This document shows positions 33,087-42,604 of a stretch of 64,000 nucleotides of DNA, piece after piece. Location: contig NZ_BMSV01000003.1 of assembly GCF_014649335.1 (NCBI RefSeq), positions 434,001-498,000 on the forward strand, written 5' to 3'. A program made the position numbers and the translations under genes. Positions within the stretch are counted from its first letter, which is position 1. Every line of letters begins with the position of its first letter. This stretch comes from Streptomyces roseolilacinus. Lineage in GTDB: Bacteria > Actinomycetota > Actinomycetes > Streptomycetales > Streptomycetaceae. A model generated the notes under the pieces. The model was not told the origin of the DNA. It saw only the letters and a program-made list of their open reading frames with translations, and searched no databases.

Positions 33087-33977
33087 ATGGACTTCCTTCG
33101 CCCCGCCAGCTGGGAGGAGGCGCTCGCCGCCAAGGCGGAGCACCCCACGGCTGTGCCCATCGCGGGTGGCACCGATGTCATGGTCGAGATCAACTTCGAC
33201 CACCGGCGGCCCGAGTACCTCCTGGACCTCAACCGCGTCGAGCTGCTCGGCGAGTGGGAGGTCGGCGAGGAGGACGTCCGGCTGGGCGCCTCGGTCCCGT
33301 ACACCCGGATCATGGAGCACCTGCGGGCCGAGCTGCCCGGTCTCGCCCTGGCCTCCCACACCGTCGCCTCGCCGCAGATCCGCAACCGCGGCGGCGTCGG
33401 CGGCAACCTCGGCACCGCGTCCCCCGCCGGGGACGCCCACCCCGCGCTGCTCGCCGCCGGGGCCGAGGTCGAGGTCGAGTCGGTGCGCGGCACCCGCTTC
33501 ATCCCCATCGACGCGTTCTTCACGGGCGTGAAGCGCAACGCCCTCCAGCCGGACGAGCTCATCAAGACCATCCACGTCAAGAAGGCCGACGGCCCCCAGC
33601 AGTACTCCAAGGTGGGTACCCGCAACGCCATGGTCATCGCGGTCTGCGCCTTCGGCATCGCCCTCCACCCGGAGACCCGCACGGTCCGCACGGGCATCGG
33701 CTCCGCCGCCCCGACCCCGGTCCGCGCGAGGGAGGCCGAGGAGTTCCTGAACGCCGCACTGGAGGAGGGCGGCTTCTGGGACAGCGGCAGGATCATCACC
33801 CCGTCGATCGCCAAGCAGTTCGCGGACCTGGCCTCCGCCGCCTGCAACCCGATCGACGACGTGCGCGGCACCGCCAGGTACCGGCGGCACGCCGTCGGCA
33901 TCATGGCCCGCCGCACCCTCGGCTGGACCTGGGAGCAGTACCGCGGCGGCGCCCGCACGCTGGAAGGAGCAGCATGA
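33087..33977 (+). CDS. Xanthine dehydrogenase FAD-binding subunit
   Basis: The protein has 296 residues, typical for the medium (CoxM/XdhB-type) subunit. VPIAGGTDVMVEIN and the RNRGGVGGNLGTASPAGD loop bind FAD. It carries electrons from the 2Fe-2S subunit to NAD+ or another acceptor. Its stop overlaps the ATG of the iron-sulfur subunit gene by ATGA, so the subunits are translated in coupled fashion. Confidence 0.93.
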   Translation: MDFLRPASWEEALAAKAEHPTAVPIAGGTDVMVEINFDHRRPEYLLDLNRVELLGEWEVGEEDVRLGASVPYTRIMEHLRAELPGLALASHTVASPQIRNRGGVGGNLGTASPAGDAHPALLAAGAEVEVESVRGTRFIPIDAFFTGVKRNALQPDELIKTIHVKKADGPQQYSKVGTRNAMVIAVCAFGIALHPETRTVRTGIGSAAPTPVRAREAEEFLNAALEEGGFWDSGRIITPSIAKQFADLASAACNPIDDVRGTARYRRHAVGIMARRTLGWTWEQYRGGARTLEGAA

Positions 33978-34588
33978 CCATGCGCGTCAACTTCACGGTC
34001 AACGGCCGTCCGCAGCAGGCCGACGACGTCTGGGAGGGCGAGTCCCTCCTCTACGTCCTGCGGGAGCGCCTCGGCCTCCCCGGCTCCAAGAACGCCTGCG
34101 AGCAGGGGGAGTGCGGCTCCTGCACGGTCCGCCTCGACGGCGTCCCCGTCTGCTCGTGCCTCGTCGCCGCGGGCCAGGTCGAGGGCCGCGAGGTCGTCAC
34201 CGTCGAGGGCCTCGCCGAGTACGCGAGGCAGCGCGCCGAGGGCGGCTCCTGCGCCTCCGGCGCCTGCGGCACGACGCTGGACGAGGCCAAGGGCTGGTCC
34301 GCCCGGGGCGCCGGACCGCAGACCGGCGAGGGCGCCCCCTCCCCGCGCGCGGCGCTTTCCCCGGTCCAGCAGGCGTTCATCGACGCGGGCGCCGTCCAGT
34401 GCGGCTTCTGCACCCCGGGCCTGCTCGTCGCGGCCGACGAGATGCTGGAGCGCAACCCGTCCCCGACGGACGAGGACATCCGCGAGGCGCTCTCCGGCAA
34501 CCTCTGCCGCTGCACCGGTTACGAGAAGATCCTGGACGCCGTCCGCCTCGCGGCCGCCCGCCAGGAACGTCAGGGAGAGGCGGTCTGA
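33974..34588 (+). CDS. Xanthine dehydrogenase 2Fe-2S subunit
   Basis: The protein has 204 residues. The N-terminal ferredoxin-like cluster is ACEQGECGSCTVRLDG. The C-terminal helical cluster uses QCGFCTPG and GNLCRCTGYE. An insert of about 35 residues between them (from AEGGSCASGACGTTLDEAKG) is longer than in most homologues and has two extra cysteines. It moves electrons from the molybdenum site to FAD. Confidence 0.93.
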   Translation: MTMRVNFTVNGRPQQADDVWEGESLLYVLRERLGLPGSKNACEQGECGSCTVRLDGVPVCSCLVAAGQVEGREVVTVEGLAEYARQRAEGGSCASGACGTTLDEAKGWSARGAGPQTGEGAPSPRAALSPVQQAFIDAGAVQCGFCTPGLLVAADEMLERNPSPTDEDIREALSGNLCRCTGYEKILDAVRLAAARQERQGEAV

Positions 34589-34592
34589 CCCC

Positions 34593-37049
34593 ATGACCAC
34601 GGCGCAGAACACCCGGGCCACGGCCCCGGCCGGCACCCCCACCAAGGTCACCCAGGGCTCCCAGGGCACCAAGGGCGGCATCGGCGAGTCCACGCTCCGC
34701 CCCGACGGCATCCTCAAGGTCACCGGCGAGTTCGCCTACTCGTCGGACATGTGGCACGAGGACATGCTGTGGGGCCAGATCCTCCGGTCCCCCGTCGCCC
34801 ACGCCGAGATCGTCTCCATCGACACCTCCGAGGCCCTCGCCCAGGCCGGCGTGTACGCCGTCCTCACCCACGACGACCTGCCGACCGAGGTGAGGAACTA
34901 CGGCCTGGAGATCCAGGACACCCCCGTCCTCGCCCACCGCGTCGTACGCCACCACGGCGAGCCCGTCGCGGTGGTCGCCGCCGACCACCCCGAGACCGCG
35001 CGGCGCGCCGCCGCCAAGATCAGGGTCGAGTACCGGGAGCTGCCGGTCGTCACCGACGAGGCGTCCGCCCTCGCCCCCGACGCACCGGTCCTGCACCCCG
35101 GCCGCGACGACCGCCCCCAAGGACCTCCGGCAGGCTCCGGTCCGGGGGAGACCCCCATCGCCGGCCACGTCCCGCACCCGAACGTCGTCCACCGCCAGCC
35201 GATCCTCCGCGGCGACGTCGGGGCGGCCCGCGCGCGGGCCGACGTGATCGTCGAGGGCGAGTACACCTTCGGCATGCAGGACCAGGCGTTCCTCGGCCCG
35301 GAGTCCGGTCTCGCCGTGCCCGCCGAGGACGGCGGGGTCGACCTCTACGTCGCCACGCAGTGGCTGCACTCCGACCTCCGCCAGATCGCCCCCGTCCTCG
35401 GCCTGCCCGAGGAGAAGGTCCGCATGACGCTCTCCGGCGTCGGCGGCGCCTTCGGCGGCCGCGAGGACCTGTCGATGCAGATCCACGCCTGCCTGCTGGC
35501 GCTGCGCACCGGCAAGCCCGTCAAGATCGTCTACAACCGCTTCGAGTCGTTCTTCGGGCACGTCCACCGCCACCCGGCGAAGCTGTACTACGAGCACGGC
35601 GCCACCAGGGACGGCAAGCTCACCCACATGAAGTGCCGCATCGTGCTGGACGGCGGCGCCTACGCCTCCGCCTCCCCGTCCGTCGTCGGCAACGCGGCCT
35701 CCCTCTCCGCCGGCCCGTACGTCGTCGACGCCGTCGACATCGAGGCCGTCGGCCTCTACACCAACAACCCGCCCTGCGGCGCCATGCGCGGCTTCGGCGC
35801 CGTCCAGGCGTGCTTCGCGTACGAGGCGCAGATGGACAAGCTGGCCGCGAAGCTCGACATGGACCCGGTGGAGTTCCGCCGGCTCAACGCCATGGAGCAG
35901 GGCACGATCATGCCGACCGGGCAGCGGGTCGACTCCCCGGCCCCGGTCGCCGAACTGCTGCGCCGGGTCAAGGCCCGCCCGCTGCCGCCCGAGCGCCAGT
36001 GGGAGTCCACCGAGGGCGCCGACGTCCGCGCGCTGCCCGGCGGCCTGTCCAACACCACGCACGGCGAGGGCGTCGTCCGCGGCGTCGGCTACGCCGTCGG
36101 CATCAAGAACGTCGGCTTCTCCGAGGGCTTCGACGACTACTCCACCGCCCGGGTGCGCATGGAGGTCGTCAACGGCGAGGCCGTCGCCACCGTCCACACC
36201 GCGATGGCGGAGGTCGGCCAGGGCGGGGTCACCGTCCACGCCCAGATCGCCCGTACGGAACTGGGCGTCACGCAGGTGACCATCCACCCCGCCGACACCC
36301 GGGTCGGCTCCGCCGGCTCCACCTCCGCCTCCCGCCAGACGTACGTCACCGGCGGCGCCGTGAAGAACTCCTGCGAACTGGTCCGGGAGAAGGTCCTGGA
36401 GCTGGGCCGCCGCAGGTTCGGCACCCACCACCCGGCCTGGGCCCACGCCGAACTGCTCCTGGAGGGCGGCAAGGTCGTCACGGACGGCGGCGAGGTCCTC
36501 GCCGACCTGGTGGACGTCCTGGAGGACGAGACCGTCGAGGTCGAGGCCGAGTGGCGGCACCGCCCCACCGAGCCGTTCGACCCGCGCACCGGCCAGGGCA
36601 ACGGACACGTCCAGTACTCGTTCGCCGCGCACCGCGCCGTCGTCGAGGTGGACACCGAGCTGGGCCTGGTCAAGGTCGTCGAACTGGCCTGCGCCCAGGA
36701 CGTCGGCAAGGCCCTCAACCCGCTGTCCGTCATCGGCCAGATCCAGGGCGGCACCACCCAGGGCCTGGGCATGGCGGTCATGGAGGAGATCGTCGTCGAC
36801 CCGAGGACCGCGAAGGTGAAGAACCCCTCCTTCACGGACTACCTCATCCCCACCATCCTCGACACGCCGACCATCCCCGTCGACGTGCTCGAACTCGCCG
36901 ACGAGCACGCCCCCTACGGGCTGCGCGGCGTCGGCGAGGCCCCGACCCTGTCGTCCACCCCGGCCGTCCTCGCGGCGATCCGGAACGCGACGGGCCTGGC
37001 GCTGAACCGGACGCCGGTACGCCCCGAGCACCTCACCGGCACGGCGTAG
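34593..37049 (+). CDS. Xanthine dehydrogenase molybdenum-binding subunit
   Basis: The protein has 818 residues. GVGGAFGGREDLSMQ is the molybdopterin loop, CGAMRGFGAVQ the substrate-channel arginine region, and LRGVGEAP near the C-terminus carries the catalytic glutamate. It hydroxylates hypoxanthine and xanthine to urate. It starts 4 nt after the 2Fe-2S subunit stop. With a purine permease and XdhC following, xanthine is much the likeliest substrate. Confidence 0.93.
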   Translation: MTTAQNTRATAPAGTPTKVTQGSQGTKGGIGESTLRPDGILKVTGEFAYSSDMWHEDMLWGQILRSPVAHAEIVSIDTSEALAQAGVYAVLTHDDLPTEVRNYGLEIQDTPVLAHRVVRHHGEPVAVVAADHPETARRAAAKIRVEYRELPVVTDEASALAPDAPVLHPGRDDRPQGPPAGSGPGETPIAGHVPHPNVVHRQPILRGDVGAARARADVIVEGEYTFGMQDQAFLGPESGLAVPAEDGGVDLYVATQWLHSDLRQIAPVLGLPEEKVRMTLSGVGGAFGGREDLSMQIHACLLALRTGKPVKIVYNRFESFFGHVHRHPAKLYYEHGATRDGKLTHMKCRIVLDGGAYASASPSVVGNAASLSAGPYVVDAVDIEAVGLYTNNPPCGAMRGFGAVQACFAYEAQMDKLAAKLDMDPVEFRRLNAMEQGTIMPTGQRVDSPAPVAELLRRVKARPLPPERQWESTEGADVRALPGGLSNTTHGEGVVRGVGYAVGIKNVGFSEGFDDYSTARVRMEVVNGEAVATVHTAMAEVGQGGVTVHAQIARTELGVTQVTIHPADTRVGSAGSTSASRQTYVTGGAVKNSCELVREKVLELGRRRFGTHHPAWAHAELLLEGGKVVTDGGEVLADLVDVLEDETVEVEAEWRHRPTEPFDPRTGQGNGHVQYSFAAHRAVVEVDTELGLVKVVELACAQDVGKALNPLSVIGQIQGGTTQGLGMAVMEEIVVDPRTAKVKNPSFTDYLIPTILDTPTIPVDVLELADEHAPYGLRGVGEAPTLSSTPAVLAAIRNATGLALNRTPVRPEHLTGTA

Positions 37050-37068
37050 GCACCGGCTCCCCACGATC

Positions 37069-37127
37069 CTCCGGGCGGTGCGTGTCCACCAGGAACGTCA
37101 CAGGTCCGCGGTCCGCGCCGCCCGGAG
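37069..37127 (+). terminator. Inverted repeat after the xdh subunits
   Basis: CTCCGGGCGG (37069-37078) and CCGCCCGGAG (37118-37127) form a perfect 10-bp stem with a 39-base loop, 20 nt after the stop. It could partly end the transcript before the permease gene. Confidence 0.4.
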
Positions 37128-37196
37128 CCCCCCCCCACGCGTCACCCCGTTCGTCTCGGGCCGTCCCCCGGGTCGTGCAGCCAGGCAGCATCCCAA

Positions 37197-37212
37197 ACCC
37201 CGCATACGGGGT
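37197..37212. promoter_or_regulatory. Palindrome before the purine permease gene
   Basis: ACCCCG-CATA-CGGGGT is a perfect 6-bp inverted repeat about 52 bases before the permease ATG. It may be an operator or a small hairpin. Confidence 0.3.
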
Positions 37213-37263
37213 CCGGAACCGGAATCCCGCGGGTGCCCCTTTGAACCTTGGGAGTTAGGCATC

Positions 37264-38706
37264 ATGACCCAGTCGTCAGTGGAGCCGAAGGCCGCCCCGG
37301 AGGACGCGGGCGACGGCTCACGCGTCCCCGCCGGGCGGTCGTGGCTCGACCGGTACTTCCACATCACCCACCGAGGGTCCACCGCCGCGCGCGAGGTGCG
37401 CGGCGGCGTCACGACCTTCATGGCCATGGCGTACATCCTCCTGCTCAACCCGCTGCTCCTCGGCGGCGCGGACGTGCTCGGGAACAGGCTGAGCCAGCCC
37501 GCCCTGATCACGGCCACCGCCCTCGCGGCCGCGGTCACCACCCTGGCGATGGGCCTCATCGGCAAGGTCCCGCTCGCGCTGGCGGCGGGCCTCAGCGTCG
37601 CGGGCGTCGTCTCCACCCAGGTCGCGCCCCACATGACCTGGCCGCAGGCCATGGGCATGTGCGTCGTCTACGGCGCGGTGATCTGCCTCCTGGTGGTCAC
37701 CGGCGTCCGCGAAGTCATCATGAACGCGATACCCCTGGCTCTGAAGCACGGCATCACGATGGGCATCGGCCTCTTCATCGCGATGATCGGCTTCGTCAAC
37801 GCCGGCTTCGTCGGCAAGGGCCAGGGCGGCGGCCCCGTCACCCTCGGCGTCGGCGGCTCGCTCACCGGCTGGCCGGTCGTCCTGTTCACCGTCACCCTGC
37901 TGCTGATCTTCATGCTGCAGGCCCGCAGGGTCCCCGGCGCCATCCTCCTCGGCATCGTCGCCGGCACGGTCATCTCCGTCGCCGCCACCGCCACCGGCCT
38001 GATCGAGGAGGCGGCGTGGGGCGGCAGACCGCCCGTCCTGCACGGCGGGATCCTCTCCGCGCCGGACTTCTCGCTGTTCGGGCAGGTCGAGTTCGGCGGC
38101 TGGGAGCGGCTCGGCCACGCCGCCGTCGGCATGATCGTCTTCACGTTGGTGCTGGCCGGCTTCTTCGACGCGATGGCCACCATCATCGCCGTCGGCCAGG
38201 AGGCCGGGCTCGCCGACGCCAGAGGGCGGATGCCCGGTCTCAACAAGGCGCTGTTCATCGACGGCGCGGGCGGGGCGATCGGCGGCGTCACCAGCGCCTC
38301 CGGCCAGACCGTGTTCATCGAGTCCGCGACCGGCGTCGGCGAGGGCGCCCGCACCGGCCTGTCCTCCGCGGTCACCGGCCTGCTCTTCGCCGCCTGCCTG
38401 TTCTTCACCCCGCTCACCCAGCTGGTCCCCGGCCAGGTCGCCTCCGCCGCCCTGGTCGTGATCGGCGCGATGATGCTGCAGAACGCCCGCCACGTCGACT
38501 GGGGCGACTGGTCGGTCGCCGTGCCGGTCTTCCTGACGGTCGTGCTGATGCCGTTCACGTACACCATCACCACGGGCGTCGGCGCCGGCGTCATCGCCTA
38601 CTGCGCGATCAAGGCCGCGCAGGGCAGGTGGCGCGAGCCCAGCGCCCTGATGTGGATCCTCTCCGCAGTGTTCGTCTTCTACTTCGCCACCGGCACCGGA
38701 CACTGA
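37264..38706 (+). CDS. NCS2 purine permease (AzgA/GhxP-like)
   Basis: The protein has 480 residues with 12-14 hydrophobic segments. FHITHRGSTAAREVRGGVTTFMAMAYILLLNP at the start and GQTVFIESATGVGEGARTGL late in the chain are typical of the AzgA-type branch for adenine, guanine and hypoxanthine. RBS GGGAG precedes the ATG. It would import purine bases for oxidation by the upstream dehydrogenase. Confidence 0.92.
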   Translation: MTQSSVEPKAAPEDAGDGSRVPAGRSWLDRYFHITHRGSTAAREVRGGVTTFMAMAYILLLNPLLLGGADVLGNRLSQPALITATALAAAVTTLAMGLIGKVPLALAAGLSVAGVVSTQVAPHMTWPQAMGMCVVYGAVICLLVVTGVREVIMNAIPLALKHGITMGIGLFIAMIGFVNAGFVGKGQGGGPVTLGVGGSLTGWPVVLFTVTLLLIFMLQARRVPGAILLGIVAGTVISVAATATGLIEEAAWGGRPPVLHGGILSAPDFSLFGQVEFGGWERLGHAAVGMIVFTLVLAGFFDAMATIIAVGQEAGLADARGRMPGLNKALFIDGAGGAIGGVTSASGQTVFIESATGVGEGARTGLSSAVTGLLFAACLFFTPLTQLVPGQVASAALVVIGAMMLQNARHVDWGDWSVAVPVFLTVVLMPFTYTITTGVGAGVIAYCAIKAAQGRWREPSALMWILSAVFVFYFATGTGH

Positions 38707-38757
38707 CGACCCCGCCCGCCCCCTCCCCGCCACCGCTTCGCCACCAAGGAGGCCGCC

Positions 38758-39909
38758 ATGCTGGACATCGCCGACGAGCTCGGCCAGTGGGTCGAGCAGG
38801 GACGCGAGTTCGCCGTCGCCACGGTCGTGGCGGTCACCGGCAGCGCGCCCCGGCTGCCCGGCGCCGCCCTCGCCGTGGACCGCGACGGCACCGCGATCGG
38901 CTCGGTCTCCGGCGGCTGTGTGGAGGGGGCCGTCTACGAACTGTGCCGGCAGGCGATCGAGGACGGCGAGACCGTCGTCGAACGCTTCGGCTACAGCGAC
39001 GAGGACGCCTTCGCCGTGGGCCTGACCTGCGGCGGCGTCATCGACGTCCTGGTCACCCCGGTCCGCGGCGGGGTCTGCTCCGCCGCGCTGGCCGCCGCCG
39101 CCGGCGGCCGGGCCGCGGCCCTCGCCCGCGTCGTCGACGGCCCGCGCGAGCTGATGGGCACCGCCCTCCTCGTACGGCCCGACGGCACGTACGAGGGCGG
39201 CCTCGGCGGCCACCCCGAACTGGACCGCACGGCCGCCGCCGAGGCCCGCGCCCTGCTGGACGCCGGCCGCACCGGCACGCTCGCCATCGGCGCGGAGGGC
39301 GCCCGGTGCGGGCAGCCGCTCACCCTGCTCGTCGAGTCGAGCGTCCCGCCGCCCCGCATGATCGTGTTCGGCGCCGTCGACTTCGCCTCCGCGCTCGTCC
39401 GCGTCGGCAGGTTCCTCGGCTACCGCGTGACCGTCTGCGACGCCCGTCCGGTCTTCGCGACCGCCGCCCGCTTCCCCGACGCGGACGAGGTCGTCGTCGC
39501 CTGGCCGCACGAGTACCTGGAGGCCACCGAGGTCGACGCCCGCACGGTGCTGTGCGTCCTCACCCACGACGCCAGGTTCGACATCCCGCTCCTGCGGCGC
39601 GCCCTGCGCCTCCCCGTCGCGTACGTCGGCGCCATGGGCTCCCGCCGCACCCACGAGGACCGCAACCGGCGGCTGCGCGAGGTCGGCGTCACCGAGCCCG
39701 AACTGGCCCGGCTGCGCTCGCCGATCGGCCTCGACCTGGGCGCCCGCACCCCGGAGGAGACGGCCCTGTCGATCGGCGCCGAGATCGTCGCCGACCGCCG
39801 GGGCGGCAGCGGCGCCCCCCTGACGGGCGCCCGCACCCCGATCCACCACGACGGGGTCCACCACGGCGGGCCGGCCGCCCCCGCCGGACGGATGGGGCCG
39901 GTCGCCTGA
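38758..39909 (+). CDS. XdhC/CoxI molybdenum cofactor-inserting protein
   Basis: The protein has 383 residues. The N-terminal part has ATVVAVTGSAPRLPGAALAV and VSGGCVEGAVYELC, the XdhC/CoxI domain. The C-terminal Rossmann part has RMIVFGAVDFASALVRVGRFLGY and AYVGAMGSRRTHEDR. It binds the molybdenum cofactor and supports its sulfuration and insertion into xanthine dehydrogenase. It follows the permease with 51 nt between, in the same operon. Confidence 0.92.
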   Translation: MLDIADELGQWVEQGREFAVATVVAVTGSAPRLPGAALAVDRDGTAIGSVSGGCVEGAVYELCRQAIEDGETVVERFGYSDEDAFAVGLTCGGVIDVLVTPVRGGVCSAALAAAAGGRAAALARVVDGPRELMGTALLVRPDGTYEGGLGGHPELDRTAAAEARALLDAGRTGTLAIGAEGARCGQPLTLLVESSVPPPRMIVFGAVDFASALVRVGRFLGYRVTVCDARPVFATAARFPDADEVVVAWPHEYLEATEVDARTVLCVLTHDARFDIPLLRRALRLPVAYVGAMGSRRTHEDRNRRLREVGVTEPELARLRSPIGLDLGARTPEETALSIGAEIVADRRGGSGAPLTGARTPIHHDGVHHGGPAAPAGRMGPVA

Positions 39910-40035
39910 CCCGGACCGGCCCGAGGGGCCCGCGCGGACCGATCGCCGAGCGGGGCGCCCCGTGCCGCGCCGCCCGGGCGGGGCTCCCGTCGTTCCGGGG
40001 CCTTGACGGGCGCACGGGACGGGCGGGAGTCTCTG

Positions 40036-40049
40036 TGGGAGCGCTCCCA
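40036..40049. promoter_or_regulatory. CebR operator (perfect palindrome)
   Basis: TGGGAGCGCTCCCA is the consensus CebR site of Streptomyces. It lies 33-46 nt upstream of the cellulase start. CebR is known to release such sites when cello-oligosaccharides are present. Confidence 0.9.
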
Positions 40050-40081
40050 AGACTCCGCCGACCCGTGACGAAGGGCTGTCC

Positions 40082-41302
40082 ATGAGCCTGCGCACCCGCC
40101 CCCGCGGCCGCCTCGGAGCGGCCGCCGCCCTGCTCGCCCTCCCGCTCGCCCTGACCGCCGGCCTCCTGACCGGCCCCGCCGCCGCGCAGGAGGGCGCCGC
40201 CGCGCGGGAGGGCGCCGCGGCACCCCCCTCCCGGGGCCCCGCCCTGCACACCCCCGCCCCCAACCCGGCCGCCCTCACCCAGGTGCGGGAGCTCAAGGGG
40301 GAGGGGCGGTTCGCCGAAGCGGCCGGGCTGCTGCGCATGGTCCGCACCCCGCAGGCCGTCTGGTACCACGGCGCGACGCCGGCCGAGGTGCACGACGAGG
40401 TCCGCGCCGTCGTGCGCGCGGCCGCCCGCCGGGGCACCGTCCCGGTGCTCGCGCTGTACAACGTCCCCGGCCGCGACTGCTCCCAGTACTCGGGCGGCGG
40501 CGCCTCCACCACCGCCGAGTACCAGGCGTGGGTCGACGCCGTCGCCCGCGCCGTCGGCGGCCACCGGGCGATCGTCGTCCTCGAACCCGACTCCCTCGCG
40601 CTGCTGCCCTCCGACTGCGGCCAGGACGACGCCCAGGGCACCCGCACCGCCGCCCGCTACACCGAGGTCCGGTACGCCGCCACCCTCCTCGCCGGGCTGC
40701 CCCGCACCAAGGTCTACCTCGACGCCGGGCACCCCGGCTGGCACAGCGTCCGCGCGATCGTGCCCCGCCTCGCCGGGGGCGGCGTCGACGCCGCCGACGG
40801 CTTCTACCTGAACGTCTCGAACTACCACACCGACGCGGCCAACGTCCGCTACGGCAAGCTGATCTCCGCCTGCCTGGCGTACGAGGCCGGCGGCGGCGAC
40901 CCGGCCCACTGCCCCGACCAGTGGACGCCGCCCGCCGAGGCCGACGCCTGGGTCGCCGAGCACGCGCCCACCGACCCGTCGCGGATGAAGCACTTCGTCA
41001 CCGACTCCAGCCGCAACGGCCGCGGCCCCTGGACCGCGCCCGCCGGCGCCTACCCCGACCCGCAGGAGTGGTGCAACCCGCCGGACCGCGGCCTCGGCGC
41101 CCGTCCGACGACCCGCACCGGCGAACCGCTCCACGACGCGCGCCTCTGGATCAAGATCCCCGGCGAGTCCGACGGCCTGTGCCTGCGCGGCACTCCGGGC
41201 CCCCAGGACCCCGCCCGCGGCATGGTCGACCCCAAGGCGGGCGCCTGGTTCCCGGAGCAGGCCCTGGAGCTCGTACGGCTGGCCCAGCCGCCGATCGTCT
41301 GA
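40082..41302 (+). CDS. Secreted glycoside hydrolase family 6 cellulase
   Basis: The protein has 406 residues. The first ~36 form a signal peptide (charged start, hydrophobic core, GPAAAQ cleavage). The GH6 domain has YNVPGRDCSQYSGGG, VLEPDSLALLPSDCG with the catalytic acid, and WIKIPGESDGLC with the second carboxylate region. No cellulose-binding module or linker is present, so it is a catalytic domain alone. It probably acts as an endoglucanase outside the cell. The CebR operator directly upstream implies induction by cellobiose or larger cello-oligosaccharides. Confidence 0.93.
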   Translation: MSLRTRPRGRLGAAAALLALPLALTAGLLTGPAAAQEGAAAREGAAAPPSRGPALHTPAPNPAALTQVRELKGEGRFAEAAGLLRMVRTPQAVWYHGATPAEVHDEVRAVVRAAARRGTVPVLALYNVPGRDCSQYSGGGASTTAEYQAWVDAVARAVGGHRAIVVLEPDSLALLPSDCGQDDAQGTRTAARYTEVRYAATLLAGLPRTKVYLDAGHPGWHSVRAIVPRLAGGGVDAADGFYLNVSNYHTDAANVRYGKLISACLAYEAGGGDPAHCPDQWTPPAEADAWVAEHAPTDPSRMKHFVTDSSRNGRGPWTAPAGAYPDPQEWCNPPDRGLGARPTTRTGEPLHDARLWIKIPGESDGLCLRGTPGPQDPARGMVDPKAGAWFPEQALELVRLAQPPIV

Positions 41303-41323
41303 GGCGGCCCGGCCGGGACCGGT

Positions 41324-41351
41324 CGGCCGGCCTCCGCCGCGCCGCCGGCCG
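41324..41351. terminator. Bidirectional hairpin between cellulase and LD-carboxypeptidase genes
   Basis: CGGCCGGC (41324-41331) pairs with GCCGGCCG (41344-41351), with a 12-base loop. It lies between two converging stops. Confidence 0.5.
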
Positions 41352-41358
41352 GTCGGGG

Positions 41359-42387
41359 TCAGTCCAGCGTCTGCGTCAGCTCGTGCCGGGTCGCCGTGTG
41401 GACGACCCGGCCGCGGGCCCCGTTGACGAGCGGCAGGTACGGCGGCACGTGACCGCACTCCACGTCCGCGATCAGCGGGACGCCCAGCGGTCCCAGCGCG
41501 TCCAGCACCGCCTCGTGGTGCGTCAGCGACGGCGCGCCGGGACCCGTCGCGCGGCCGATCAGAACGGCCTCGGCGGCGTCGAAGAACCCGGCGAGCCGCA
41601 TCCCGTGCAGGGCGCGGCAGACGGTGAACGCGTCGTCGTCGGCGGCCTCCACGTACACGAGCAGCCCCTCCGGGGCGTGGGCGCGGGCGAACGCGGACAC
41701 GTCCCCGTACGGCGTCCCGGCGAGGTGGCACAGCGTCTCGACGCAGCCGCCGATCAGGCGCCCCTCGACGTCCACGTCGCCGTTGCCGTCCAGCCGCGTC
41801 CACGTGCCGGTGCCGTCCAGCGTCAGCATGTCGACGTACGGGTCGGCCGCCCAGTCGTCCCAGCCGGACGTGCGGTGGCGGCCCGGCGGGGTCTGCGTGA
41901 AGCGGCCGCCCTCCGGCAGCGCCACCACGTCCAGCCAGGACAGCAGGCCCTCCGGGGTCCGGTAGGGGGTGTCCATGAGGTTGTTGCCGTGGAGCGTGGC
42001 CGTGCCGGTGAGCAGGGTGAACGGGGTGAGGAGGGTCGACATGTCGGAGAAGCCGACGAGCCAGGTCGGTTCGGCCGCCCGCAGCCGGCCCCAGTCGAGC
42101 AGCGGGAGGAGGTCGATCGCCGTCTCCCCGCCCCACGGCGGCACGACGGCCCGCACGTCCGGGTCGGTCAGCATCGCCGTCAGCTCGGCCGCGCGGTCGG
42201 CGGCCGGGGCGCTGACGTGCCCGGAGCCGTCCATGCACGCGCCCACCACGACCTCGTACCCGCGGGCCTCCACCGCGCGGACCGCCACGTCGAGCCGCGC
42301 GCGAAGCTCCTCGGGCACTCCGCTCGACGGGGACGTGACGGCGATCCGGTCGCCCGGGCGCAGGGGGCGGGGGTGGCGTATGGGCAT
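41359..42387 (-). CDS. S66-family LD-carboxypeptidase (LdcA-like)
   Basis: The protein has 342 residues. RPLRPGDRIAVTSPSSGVP begins the fold. GFSDMSTLL holds the serine nucleophile of the S66 family. GRLIGGCVETLCHLAGTPY and the C-terminal DVECGHVPPYLPLVNGARG supply the Glu/His relay. The family trims D-alanine from murein tetrapeptides or cleaves microcin-like substrates (MccF). No signal peptide is present, so it is cytoplasmic, as expected for recycling. ATG 42387 is chosen; upstream residues in frame are repeat-derived. Confidence 0.87.
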   Translation of the reverse strand: MPIRHPRPLRPGDRIAVTSPSSGVPEELRARLDVAVRAVEARGYEVVVGACMDGSGHVSAPAADRAAELTAMLTDPDVRAVVPPWGGETAIDLLPLLDWGRLRAAEPTWLVGFSDMSTLLTPFTLLTGTATLHGNNLMDTPYRTPEGLLSWLDVVALPEGGRFTQTPPGRHRTSGWDDWAADPYVDMLTLDGTGTWTRLDGNGDVDVEGRLIGGCVETLCHLAGTPYGDVSAFARAHAPEGLLVYVEAADDDAFTVCRALHGMRLAGFFDAAEAVLIGRATGPGAPSLTHHEAVLDALGPLGVPLIADVECGHVPPYLPLVNGARGRVVHTATRHELTQTLD

Positions 42388-42604
42388 GTGCGGGATTCTG
42401 GCACGCCGAACGCCCTTGCCGCGCGCGGGAATCGTCCGGGCCGGACACCCCGCCGCCGCGCGGGGAGGGGGCCGCGCGGCGCGCCGGGGGCGGCCGCGGG
42501 GCGGGCGGCACCGGCACTTCCGGCCGATGCGACGGGAACCCGCCAGATCCCCGGGACCGGCTTCCGGGGCCGTGCGCGCGCCCGCCGCACCGGGGATGAT
42601 GGTG

